5,406 nt of DNA, from assembly GCA_016181565.1 (NCBI GenBank), contig JACOZA010000033.1, positions 1 through 5,406 on the forward strand, written 5' to 3'. A program made the translations under genes and the position numbers. Origin of the DNA: Candidatus Sungiibacteriota bacterium. Its GTDB lineage: Bacteria; Patescibacteriota; Minisyncoccia; Sungbacterales; JACQCQ01. Of the stretch, positions 1-4,788 are shown one piece after another (position 1 is the first letter of the stretch; each line of letters opens with the position of its first letter). The notes beneath the pieces are model-generated. The model was not told the DNA's origin. It was given only the letters and a program-made list of their open reading frames with translations, and searched no databases.

Positions 1-4
1 AAGA

Positions 5-10
5 TATAAT
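5..10 (+). promoter_or_regulatory. possible -10 box (TATAAT), -35 outside window
   Basis: A perfect TATAAT hexamer lies at 5-10, about 35 bases before the possible TTG start at 46. The matching -35 region would be outside the window, and the surroundings are very AT-rich, so a chance match is quite possible. If real, it would drive the pilin-like fragment. Confidence 0.2.
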
Positions 11-45
11 AAAAAATTTACTGGGTAAAAAGCAGAGAATAGGCA

Positions 46-270
46 TTGAACCAGATAAACTCATTGGCAAAAGGAATCGTGGCGGCTAGTTGTGCTTCTA
101 ATAACAATAGTTATGCTGTTTCGATCCAACTTTACGAAATCCTCTCAAGTTCAATGCCCAATAGTACTTTTTGTATTGAGAGTCGTGGCACAGGGAAAAC
201 AATTTATGCCGACGCTGGTTTTAGTCCACCAGCCGTTGTGTTTGATTCTGGTATGTGGCGTTGCAATTAA
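46..270 (+). CDS. type IV pilin-like C-terminal fragment (probably 5'-truncated)
   Basis: The frame is open from 43, just after a TAG at 40-42, and the first usable start is TTG at 46, giving 74 aa. The product lacks the positively charged leader and hydrophobic N-terminal helix that define type IV pilins. Its second half, with 'SYAVSIQL' followed by 'FCIESRG' (residues 42-48) and Cys at 16, 43 and 73, resembles the cysteine-bearing C-terminal domain of pilin-like proteins of candidate-phyla bacteria, where a 'YCVDSTG'-type core is common. That resemblance is from memory, not a search. No ribosome binding site is clear, and the frame is blocked by three stops within the first 42 bases, so the normal N-terminus is missing or frameshifted. 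The stop overlaps the stop of the convergent minus-strand gene. It may be a pilin pseudogene, a recombined cassette, or a small unrelated exported protein. Confidence 0.45.
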   Translation: MNQINSLAKGIVAASCASNNNSYAVSIQLYEILSSSMPNSTFCIESRGTGKTIYADAGFSPPAVVFDSGMWRCN

Positions 271-989
271 TCAACAGACACTTTTAAAATCAAAATATCT
301 TCCAGCGGATGATGGAATTCCGTCATAACGATCCTCGTCAGAGAATCTTTGATGCGGTCAATCTCGGTGAACTCGGCATAGTGCGCTTTTAATTCCTCTT
401 TCTCATAGCGCTCGTGAAGCGTTTCGCGGACAGTCAGTGATACGAAATACCCGAAGATATATATGGCGCCTGCTTCCAGCGCCATCAGAAGATAGGCGCT
501 TCCCGCGGCAGATAATCCATGCACAAAAACCCCCATGAGAAGAACGAGACCGCCCGCAAGTGCGCCTAGAATAACAGGGGCCCGCGGCAGCAAGTCGAAA
601 GTTGAGATCACAATCGGAAAGAAAAGCAAAAAGAGAAACGGGCTTTTCACTCCGCCGGTCACTGCCGCCATGCCCCCGAGAATTATGATCCAGAGGATGT
701 TATTGGCGTAGTGCGAAAGAGCGGTATTGGCGAATCGCATAATACCCTCATAGAAAAGGAGAACTGAAATAATAAGCGCCACCACCAGCCAAAAGAACGC
801 GAAAAGGTCGGAAACGAAACTAAAATATTGCGGAAAAATTTTAACCGCGACCGCCACAAGAGAAAGCCCGATGACCGCAATGACCTCAATTTTTGAGAAG
901 AAAAAAGGAAGCTGGAGATTTTTCCCCACGCCAAGAGGCAGGGTCGGGCTATTTTGCTTGATCGGGTTTTGATCTTCGGATGAGTCCAT
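267..989 (-). CDS. six-TM sensor-type membrane protein; truncated histidine-kinase-like with degenerate H-box
   Basis: 240 aa. A polar N-terminus of about 30 residues is followed by six likely membrane helices, near 33-50, 55-80, 97-112, 116-131, 137-160 and 163-188. A charged, probably helical linker (189-210) leads into a segment that aligns without gaps to the start of a HisKA dimerisation domain: DRIK at 211-214, then 'MTEFHHPLEDI' where kinases have 'SHELRTPLTAI'. Thr223 falls on the phosphoacceptor His, while Glu224, Pro228, Leu229 and Ile232 are kept. The protein stops eight residues after that Ile, so most of HisKA and all of the ATP-binding domain are absent. It cannot work as a classical kinase; it may be a decayed gene, or a membrane sensor acting through a partner. 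The ATG at 989 has no strong Shine-Dalgarno and no alternative in-frame start just upstream. The tRNA gene lies 54 bases upstream on the same strand. Confidence 0.75.
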   Translation of the reverse strand: MDSSEDQNPIKQNSPTLPLGVGKNLQLPFFFSKIEVIAVIGLSLVAVAVKIFPQYFSFVSDLFAFFWLVVALIISVLLFYEGIMRFANTALSHYANNILWIIILGGMAAVTGGVKSPFLFLLFFPIVISTFDLLPRAPVILGALAGGLVLLMGVFVHGLSAAGSAYLLMALEAGAIYIFGYFVSLTVRETLHERYEKEELKAHYAEFTEIDRIKDSLTRIVMTEFHHPLEDILILKVSVD

Positions 990-1043
990 AGCGGCATTTA
1001 TTTCGTATCCATTTTGCCTGACGTTCTGGGCAGTTTTAGTATG

Positions 1044-1115
1044 AGCCGCCTCTCGGGATTGAACCGAGGACCTACTGTTTACGAAACAGTTGCTCTACCA
1101 CTGAGCTAAGGCGGC
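1044..1115 (-). tRNA. trnT: tRNA-Thr (anticodon CGU)
   Basis: Reading the minus strand, a full 72-nt cloverleaf can be drawn: acceptor GCCGCCT/AGGCGGC, D-arm GCTC-AGTGGTA-GAGC, anticodon arm ACTGT-TTCGTAA-ACAGT, variable region AGGTC, and T-arm CTCGG-TTCAATC-CCGAG, with discriminator U. All four stems pair perfectly. The anticodon CGU reads the Thr codon ACG. The C2-G71 pair and the G35/U36 anticodon bases agree with threonine identity elements known from E. coli. CCA is not encoded (the bases after the discriminator are CAT), so it must be added by CCA-transferase. Confidence 0.97.
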
Positions 1116-1167
1116 ACTCCTCTGCTCCAAATTGCTATCGGAGCTTCCCTTTTTCGCTAAAGCTATA

Positions 1168-1199
1168 GAGGGCGAGCGGAAGGTTTCCGCTTTGCCCTC
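1168..1199. repeat. 13-bp stem-loop
   Basis: GAGGGC (1168-1173) pairs with GCCCTC (1194-1199), and AGCGGAA (1175-1181) with TTCCGCT (1185-1191), with a 1/2 internal loop and a GGT loop. No T-tract follows on + and no clear one on -, so it is not a standard intrinsic terminator. An alternative fold pairs CCTCC (1196-1200) and CAAGTT (1202-1207) with AACTTG (1233-1238) and GGAGG (1245-1249), which would compete with it. Confidence 0.55.
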
Positions 1200-1278
1200 C
1201 GCAAGTTTACTGAAGAAGGGAAACTCAAATATAACTTGAGCGAAGGAGGGAGTTAAGGCAGCAAAATTTTATAAGGGC

Positions 1279-1294
1279 ATCGAGAACTCTCGAT
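1279..1294. repeat. short perfect palindrome ATCGAGA-AC-TCTCGAT
   Basis: Seven-base arms separated by two bases. A two-base loop is too tight for an ideal RNA hairpin, so a protein-binding dyad is as likely as a stem-loop. No function is assigned. Confidence 0.4.
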
Positions 1295-1345
1295 ATTGTA
1301 ACCAAATCGAAGACTTGGACAATACCGGAACGAAACAGTTGTTCC

Positions 1346-1384
1346 CTGTTTGTCTGCGAGCGTATCGCGAGCAGCTACAAACAG
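1346..1384. repeat. stem-loop, CTGTTTGT/ACAAACAG outer stem
   Basis: CTGTTTGT (1346-1353) pairs with ACAAACAG (1377-1384). Inside it CTGC (1354-1357) pairs with GCAG (1371-1374), leaving a two-base bulge at 1375-1376 and a 13-nt loop. It directly follows a smaller stem GGAAC/GTTCC (1327-1331 with 1341-1345) and is followed three bases later by another hairpin at 1388. Confidence 0.5.
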
Positions 1385-1387
1385 CAA

Positions 1388-1421
1388 TCCGCCAAATCCG
1401 TCATCCGACGGAGACGGCGGA
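1388..1421. repeat. REP-like hairpin with two 6-bp stems
   Basis: TCCGCC (1388-1393) pairs with GGCGGA (1416-1421), and TCCGTC (1397-1402) with GACGGA (1407-1412). The two stems are separated by a symmetric 3/3 internal loop (AAA/GAC) and closed by an ATCC loop. The compact GC-rich design resembles repetitive extragenic palindromes, and I recall similar TCCGCC/GACGGA units between genes in Parcubacteria genomes. Only one copy is in this window, so repetition cannot be shown here. Confidence 0.6.
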
Positions 1422-1433
1422 CTCTGCCGCTGG

Positions 1434-1453
1434 CCTGCCTGCCGGCAGGTAGG
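1434..1453. repeat. 20-bp near-perfect palindrome CCTGCCTGCCGGCAGGTAGG
   Basis: Ten-base arms with no spacer and a single G:T mismatch, centred on CCTGCCGGCAGG. A further copy of one arm, GGCAGGC at 1463-1469, can pair instead with GCCTGCC at 1433-1439. Palindromes of this kind recur between genes in Parcubacteria-type genomes (recalled, not searched). Confidence 0.6.
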
Positions 1454-1495
1454 GCTTACGTAGGCAGGCGAAAATGCGGAGCGAAAGCGCCAATA

Positions 1496-1537
1496 TGGAA
1501 TTTTATACATCCTAGCAGGGAAACCCCTAAAATTCCA
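1496..1537. repeat. 10-bp perfect inverted repeat TGGAATTTTA/TAAAATTCCA
   Basis: Arms at 1496-1505 and 1528-1537 with a 22-base spacer that can form a small GGG/CCC stem (1518-1520 with 1524-1526). A second stem, TCCACT (1534-1539) with AGTGGA (1550-1555), overlaps the right arm, so the two cannot form together. It lies 70 bases before the start of the Gly-rich exported protein and could be an element end or part of its leader. Confidence 0.5.
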
Positions 1538-1593
1538 CTTTACGCCGCGAGTGGATTTAACCGCTTGCGAACCAGTAATCTTTTACTTAGACT

Positions 1594-1597
1594 GGAG
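1594..1597 (+). promoter_or_regulatory. Shine-Dalgarno GGAG for the ATG at 1608
   Basis: GGAG lies 10 bases before the ATG at 1608. It is the reason for preferring that start over the in-frame GTG at 1551, which has no such site and would put 19 non-signal-like residues in front of the signal peptide. Confidence 0.5.
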
Positions 1598-1607
1598 ATG
1601 CCTAGTT

Positions 1608-2468
1608 ATGCAAAAGATTTTGAAATCACTTCTTGGCGGCTTCCTGGCAATACTGCTCTATTTCATGCCAGCGGTGGATCGCATCGGCAGTATTCTTCAG
1701 ATTTTTTACTTCTCTCCCACGGCGATTCATTATGCAGAGGCCCAGGATGAAAATCTTCCACCCCCTAAAGATTTTAACGAAACAAATCCACCGGACGTCG
1801 GATCTCCCGAGGGCCAGTCGCCGAATGTCGGCGAAGGCGGCAACCAATCTCCGAGTAATACCGGAGACCAGCCCGGGGGAATATTTTCTTCCGACGCGGT
1901 TAATGGCGCAATCTCATTCGCCGCCAATAATTCCGTCACTGGTCTAATAGGAGCGGCGTTAGGCGTCACGGGAATAACCGGCCCCGATGGGTCGCCGGCT
2001 GGCAACGCGGCATTCGGTATCAGTATAGCCGGCATGATTGGATCTTTCGCCGTTGGAGGACCAATCGGATTAGCCATTGGTGTCGTAGCCTTCGGAATCG
2101 CAGTCGCCATCGGAATGTTGAGCGGCGCAACTGCTCCATCAGGCATTGAATATGGTGCAGTCGATACGCTTGGGCCGCCGGGCGACGATCCCTCGGATGC
2201 CTTCTCGGACGCGAATCCGGGCCGTGGTTCGGATCCCGCTAGCGGCAGCCAAGCTGGGCCGCAAGGTCCCGGCCCCGCTGGGGCAACGGGTCCCGCCGGA
2301 CCCGCGGGACCAACCAGCGGCCTGACCGGCGAGGGCGGACCAGGAGGAACAGGATCGGGTGGAGATACAGGATTTGGAGGAACTAATGCCGGCGGAGCTC
2401 AAGGATCCGGATTTGACGGCGGCGATAGCGGGGGAGGAGGCGGAGATGGCGGAGGTGGAGGTAAGTAA
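1608..2468 (+). CDS. exported Gly-rich protein with glycine-zipper and collagen-like segments
   Basis: 286 aa, not a family I recognise. The N-terminus (MQKILKSLLGG, then a hydrophobic core to about residue 20, and YAEAQ at 42-46) looks like a long signal peptide cleaved near AEA-Q, or an N-terminal anchor. Residues 47-90 are acidic and rich in Pro, Asn and Gly. Residues 108-172 form a hydrophobic, Gly-spaced region with many GxxxG patterns (for example GPIGLAIGVVAFG at 151-163), typical of glycine-zipper segments that insert in membranes or self-associate. Residues 217-250 include collagen-like G-X-Y triplets (GAT GPA GPA GPT), and the end is almost pure Gly/Asp, finishing GGGGGK. There are no cysteines in the mature part and no LPXTG-type sorting signal. 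A surface or matrix structural protein is likely, but that is inference. The small membrane protein gene follows 92 bases later and may be co-transcribed. Confidence 0.75.
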   Translation: MQKILKSLLGGFLAILLYFMPAVDRIGSILQIFYFSPTAIHYAEAQDENLPPPKDFNETNPPDVGSPEGQSPNVGEGGNQSPSNTGDQPGGIFSSDAVNGAISFAANNSVTGLIGAALGVTGITGPDGSPAGNAAFGISIAGMIGSFAVGGPIGLAIGVVAFGIAVAIGMLSGATAPSGIEYGAVDTLGPPGDDPSDAFSDANPGRGSDPASGSQAGPQGPGPAGATGPAGPAGPTSGLTGEGGPGGTGSGGDTGFGGTNAGGAQGSGFDGGDSGGGGGDGGGGGK

Positions 2469-2560
2469 GCAACTCTACACTCGTTCACCCGTAACTTTAC
2501 GCCAAAGCCGAGCCGAGCCCAGCCGTAACATTCTGGATGCAGCGCTAAACTAAGACAATT

Positions 2561-2677
2561 ATGATTTTCTCATCAACACGGATAGCGGCATATCTCATCA
2601 TCCTGGTAAATACCATATTGCCGTGGCTGCTCGGTATTATCACCCGCCGCGTCTTGGGAGGGTTCCGCTGGCGATAG
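2561..2677 (+). CDS. 38-aa single-pass membrane protein, paralogue of the 65-aa protein at 4789
   Basis: ATG at 2561, TAG at 2675-2677. The product has one TM helix (about residues 8-27, centred on YLIILVNTILPWLLG) and a basic end (RR at 29-30, then RVLGGFRWR-like residues with Arg 36 and 38). Its core LIIL-x4-P-x-LLG-x-I-x-RR matches the protein at 4789-4986 at 11 of 19 aligned positions with no gap, which is strong evidence that this short frame is a real gene. By the positive-inside rule the C-terminus is probably cytoplasmic. Unlike its relative it has no coiled-coil tail. There is no clear ribosome binding site, so translation may depend on the upstream Gly-rich gene or on a leaderless transcript. 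A strong hairpin begins 57 bases after the stop. Function unknown. Confidence 0.65.
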   Translation: MIFSSTRIAAYLIILVNTILPWLLGIITRRVLGGFRWR

Positions 2678-2733
2678 TTGGCGCAAAACCCGTCCGCTCA
2701 CTTTCAAATTATTCAAGGCTGTTCTTATCGCTC

Positions 2734-2785
2734 GAATAAACAGCGCAGAGATTTACCTCTGCGTTGTTTATTCAAAGATATTTTT
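2734..2785. terminator. strong 17-bp hairpin, probable (bidirectional) intrinsic terminator before lnt
   Basis: 2734-2750 pairs with 2757-2773 along 17 bp including one G:T pair, with the loop ATTTAC. The apex CGCAGAG/CTCTGCG is GC-rich, the base GAATAAACA/TGTTTATTC is AT-rich, and TTTTT lies at 2781-2785. A GC stem flanked by an A-rich 5' side and T-rich 3' side is the usual form of a terminator working in both directions. It would end the transcript of the 38-aa gene. Because it leaves only 18 bases before the ATG at 2792, it may instead be an attenuator or leader hairpin of lnt. Confidence 0.65.
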
Positions 2786-2791
2786 CTGACG

Positions 2792-4309
2792 ATGAGGAGC
2801 GACTATCTTCGAATGTTTCTGCCGGTTGCCTCCGGCGCGATAATCGGCGTTTCACTCGTATACGGCCCGGCGAGCTTGCTTGGTCTGGTGGGGCTTGTTC
2901 CGCTCTTTGTTTTTGCGACTTCCGAACAATCCCCGGCTAAATTCCTCCTCGGCCACTGGTTATATGGAGTGGCCCTCTGGGGGATTTTGTTGAGCTGGAT
3001 TTTTAATTTGCTGCCGCTCGCTTGGGCCGGATTGGGAACCACAAGCGGGATTTTATTTGTAATATTCGCATGGCTGACTTCTGTTGCACTTTTTGCCTTG
3101 GTGCCAGCTGTCTGGGCATTGCTCGTAAAACATGCAGTAAAGAAAAATCTTTATTTTTTACTCTTTTTAGGGCTCCCGTTCTGGATCGGGCTCGAATATG
3201 TCAGTTCTTGGCTGCCGACCATACTTTGGAAAGGCGCCGGCTCGACACTCTACCCCATTACCCTGGGGCACATTGGTTATCTACTGGCTCACTTCCCCAA
3301 TGCCCTTCTGCTCGCAAACTATGGCTCAATTTATCTTCTAAGCGCCTTCGTCTTCTTCGTCAACATTTGTGTATTTTTCATAATTACCCGGCCATTTACA
3401 TGGAAACCAGTACCGTTTCCGTCAATATTGATAAATCCCCCGCAGTTACTTTTTTTATTCGTCTTAGTCTTTGCCGCGGCCGCACTTATCGCCCTGCCGT
3501 GGCTAGCCGCGTCTCGACCAAAACCGGCCCCAAAGGACAAGCCGCCCTTACGCGTTGCGCTTGTCACCAGCAATATCCCCTCGTGGTCTGAAGCCGCTCC
3601 CGATGATACGCGGCGCGCGACGGCGGCTCTCTTGCGGATTCTGCAAAATATATCTAAAGAAAAAATTGACCTGGTTATTTTCCCAGAAAGCAGCCGAGTA
3701 AAAAACCTGATCGGCGATCGCGCCCTAAATGAGATATTCCGCGACAGCGATGTCATCGTCATCGACGACACACTGATAAAAAAAGATGGCCGCCTCCAAT
3801 CCTATCTCGTCGTGGAACGCCCGCGCGACGGAACCGTCGTGGCTTCCTGGTCCAAGTCAAATCTCATGATGGGAGGTGAATATGCGCCCGCTCTCGTTAC
3901 TGCTTGGGCGAAAGCTTTCGGCCTTTCTGCAACCTTAAAACAATATGAAGCGAACACTTATTCCCCCGGAGATGTGACCCAGGCTCCCGTTCCAATTAAG
4001 GACGACAAACTCGCGATCTCGCTCTGCACCGAGGTCTGGGCGCCTCAATTTTATAAGCATCAAAAGAGGCGGGGCGCAAGCCTGCTTCTGAATCTTTCAT
4101 CCGATGCGCTCTTTCACGGGTCGAGAGTTTACAGAGAGGAACGGCTGCGCATGTTAAAAGTCAGGGCCGCCGAAAATAACAGTTATCTAATCCAGGCCGC
4201 GAACGCGAGCCCGTCGCTCGTTGTGAGCCCGCGCGGGAAAATCATTGTTTCTGTCGCGGCGGAACCGAGTCAGCTGTATGCTTATCAGATCTTTTCTATT
4301 CGGCCATAA
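2792..4309 (+). CDS. lnt: apolipoprotein N-acyltransferase
   Basis: 505 aa, close to the E. coli Lnt length. Lnt transfers an acyl chain from phospholipid to the N-terminal Cys of diacylated lipoproteins in the cytoplasmic membrane. The first 240 residues hold about seven to eight TM helices. A final helix near 217-240 leads into a nitrilase-type domain that starts PLRVALVTSNIP (262-273). The triad is present: Glu299 (FPES), Lys355 (SWSKSN) and Cys412 (SLCTE). The helper glutamates are kept too, Glu363 (GGEYAP, 8 after the Lys) and Glu414 (2 after the Cys), with the same spacing as E. coli E343 and E389. The Tyr after Cys in E. coli is Thr413 here. The end 'RLRMLKVRAAENNSYLIQAAN' is split by family usage into the RMxxxRAxE segment typical of Lnt. 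The frame is open back to 2678, but that extension covers the hairpin and is not hydrophobic. An ATG at 2813 has GAGGAG 13 bases upstream and is a possible alternative start. Confidence 0.9.
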   Translation: MRSDYLRMFLPVASGAIIGVSLVYGPASLLGLVGLVPLFVFATSEQSPAKFLLGHWLYGVALWGILLSWIFNLLPLAWAGLGTTSGILFVIFAWLTSVALFALVPAVWALLVKHAVKKNLYFLLFLGLPFWIGLEYVSSWLPTILWKGAGSTLYPITLGHIGYLLAHFPNALLLANYGSIYLLSAFVFFVNICVFFIITRPFTWKPVPFPSILINPPQLLFLFVLVFAAAALIALPWLAASRPKPAPKDKPPLRVALVTSNIPSWSEAAPDDTRRATAALLRILQNISKEKIDLVIFPESSRVKNLIGDRALNEIFRDSDVIVIDDTLIKKDGRLQSYLVVERPRDGTVVASWSKSNLMMGGEYAPALVTAWAKAFGLSATLKQYEANTYSPGDVTQAPVPIKDDKLAISLCTEVWAPQFYKHQKRRGASLLLNLSSDALFHGSRVYREERLRMLKVRAAENNSYLIQAANASPSLVVSPRGKIIVSVAAEPSQLYAYQIFSIRP

Positions 4310-4336
4310 GAAACGAACCCTTCAACCTCTCTCCTC

Positions 4337-4365
4337 TTTACAATTGTGAACCCTTATTGTATATG
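4337..4365 (+). promoter_or_regulatory. probable sigma-70-type promoter
   Basis: TTTACA (4337-4342, 5 of 6 matches to TTGACA) and TATATG (4360-4365, 4 of 6 to TATAAT) are separated by exactly 17 bases. They lie in the AT-rich gap after lnt and about 60 bases before the GTG start at 4427, leaving a leader of about 55 bases. Confidence 0.45.
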
Positions 4366-4413
4366 TAAAGAAACGGCGTATTGGCGCCAGCTCGAATAAA
4401 CCGGCGAACGAAA

Positions 4414-4418
4414 GGAGG
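4414..4418 (+). promoter_or_regulatory. strong Shine-Dalgarno AAAGGAGG for the GTG start at 4427
   Basis: AAAGGAGG (4411-4418) lies 8 bases before GTG at 4427. It is the best ribosome binding site in the window and fixes this start and frame against two overlapping frames nearby. Confidence 0.8.
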
Positions 4419-4426
4419 CGATAGCT

Positions 4427-4678
4427 GTGTTCAAGAGTTTAATTGCGGCTCTCGTCATCACCGCTCTCTTGGTCGCCGCAGTGCCCAGTCCTCGCCCAGC
4501 GCATGCCTGGGTCGAGCCGATCTTCGTGGCGCTCTGCGTCATATCCGGAGTCTGCAAAGACAAGAAGGACAAGGCCGCCGATGCGAAGAAAAAGGACGAG
4601 AAGCGGGAGGAACGCCCGCAAGCGGCCGAGCCGAGGAGAGGCGAAGAAGGGCCCCATGAGCCTCCTCAGTCACCTTAA
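4427..4678 (+). CDS. small exported protein with Lys/Glu-rich tail
   Basis: 83 aa from GTG. Residues 1-27 form a textbook Sec signal peptide: MFK, a hydrophobic core LIAALVITALLVAAV, and the cleavage motif AHA before Trp28. The mature part of about 56 residues starts with a short hydrophobic stretch (WVEPIFVALCVISGVC) holding Cys37 and Cys43, which could form a disulfide. A highly charged Lys/Asp/Glu/Arg segment follows (44-63), then a Pro/Glu/Arg end. There is no lipobox in front of either Cys, so it is not an obvious substrate of the neighbouring Lnt. It has its own promoter candidate and Shine-Dalgarno, and a clean terminator just downstream, so it is probably a single-gene transcript. I do not recognise the family; the low complexity after residue 44 would make homology searches weak. 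Confidence 0.75.
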   Translation: MFKSLIAALVITALLVAAVPSPRPAHAWVEPIFVALCVISGVCKDKKDKAADAKKKDEKREERPQAAEPRRGEEGPHEPPQSP

Positions 4679-4695
4679 CAGAGCGTGTACGCCCG

Positions 4696-4735
4696 GCCCT
4701 CTCTCGTTGATGACAGCGAGAGGGGGCTTCTTTTT
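4696..4735 (+). terminator. intrinsic terminator of the 83-aa exported-protein gene
   Basis: GCCCTCTCTCG (4696-4706) pairs with CGAGAGGGGGC (4717-4727) over 11 bp with one T:G pair and a 10-base loop, followed directly by TTCTTTTT (4728-4735). It begins 18 bases after the TAA at 4676-4678. Confidence 0.88.
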
Positions 4736-4745
4736 GAGAAGAATC

Positions 4746-4774
4746 TTGTAAAACTGCACCAGAAACCATACGAT
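4746..4774 (+). promoter_or_regulatory. possible promoter for the 65-aa gene
   Basis: TTGTAA (4746-4751) and TACGAT (4769-4774), each 4 of 6 matches to consensus, are spaced 17 bases apart and sit just after the preceding terminator, where a new promoter is needed. The transcript would start near 4781, only about 8 bases before the ATG, which fits the absence of a Shine-Dalgarno and suggests a nearly leaderless mRNA. Confidence 0.35.
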
Positions 4775-4788
4775 AGAAGCAGAAACTC

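Larger units (their letters stand above)
1116..1550. other. long intergenic region rich in inverted repeats, no convincing gene
   Basis: No credible coding sequence is visible on either strand. An 85-codon minus-strand frame at 1253-1510 is made largely of translated palindromes and has low-complexity Arg/Ser/Pro content, so it is not called. The stretch instead holds a run of stem-loops, listed separately, so close together that they make up much of the sequence from 1168 to 1555. This could be a cluster of REP-like elements, a structured untranslated leader for the gene at 1608, or a non-coding RNA; the sequence alone does not decide. Confidence 0.6.

Noticed and set aside
3..89. Open frame reading DIIKNLLGKKQRIGIEPD to a TAG at 87-89
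   Set aside because: It could be the tail of a gene from the left of the window, but 28 codons without a recognisable motif are too little to call.
1081..1341. 12-base match ACGAAACAGTTG in the tRNA (1081-1092) and at 1330-1341 as an attachment-site pair
   Set aside because: Too short, located at the anticodon arm and not at the 3' end of the tRNA gene, no integrase in the window, and a 12-base match is expected by chance at this length.
1253..1510. 85-codon minus-strand open frame
   Set aside because: It is built from the palindromic repeats at 1346-1469, has an Arg/Ser/Pro-rich low-complexity product, no ribosome binding site and no recognisable domain.
1565..1593. TTGCGA-N17-TAGACT as a promoter for the 1608 gene
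   Set aside because: The transcript would begin near 1600, after the Shine-Dalgarno at 1594-1597, so the two signals conflict; both hexamers are only 4 of 6.
1551..1607. GTG at 1551 as start of the Gly-rich protein
   Set aside because: No Shine-Dalgarno, and the extra 19 residues would precede and mask a good signal peptide; ATG 1608 has GGAG 10 bases upstream.
1116..1607. CRISPR array
   Set aside because: The repeats are inverted and differ from each other; there are no regularly spaced direct repeats and no cas genes.
1730..2146. Long minus-strand frame opposite the Gly-rich gene
   Set aside because: Shadow of the Gly/Pro/Ala-rich coding strand; Pro/Ala-rich product, no start signals.
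2678..2791. TTG at 2678 as start of lnt
   Set aside because: The extra 38 residues are non-hydrophobic, encode a strong hairpin, and are not part of the Lnt fold.
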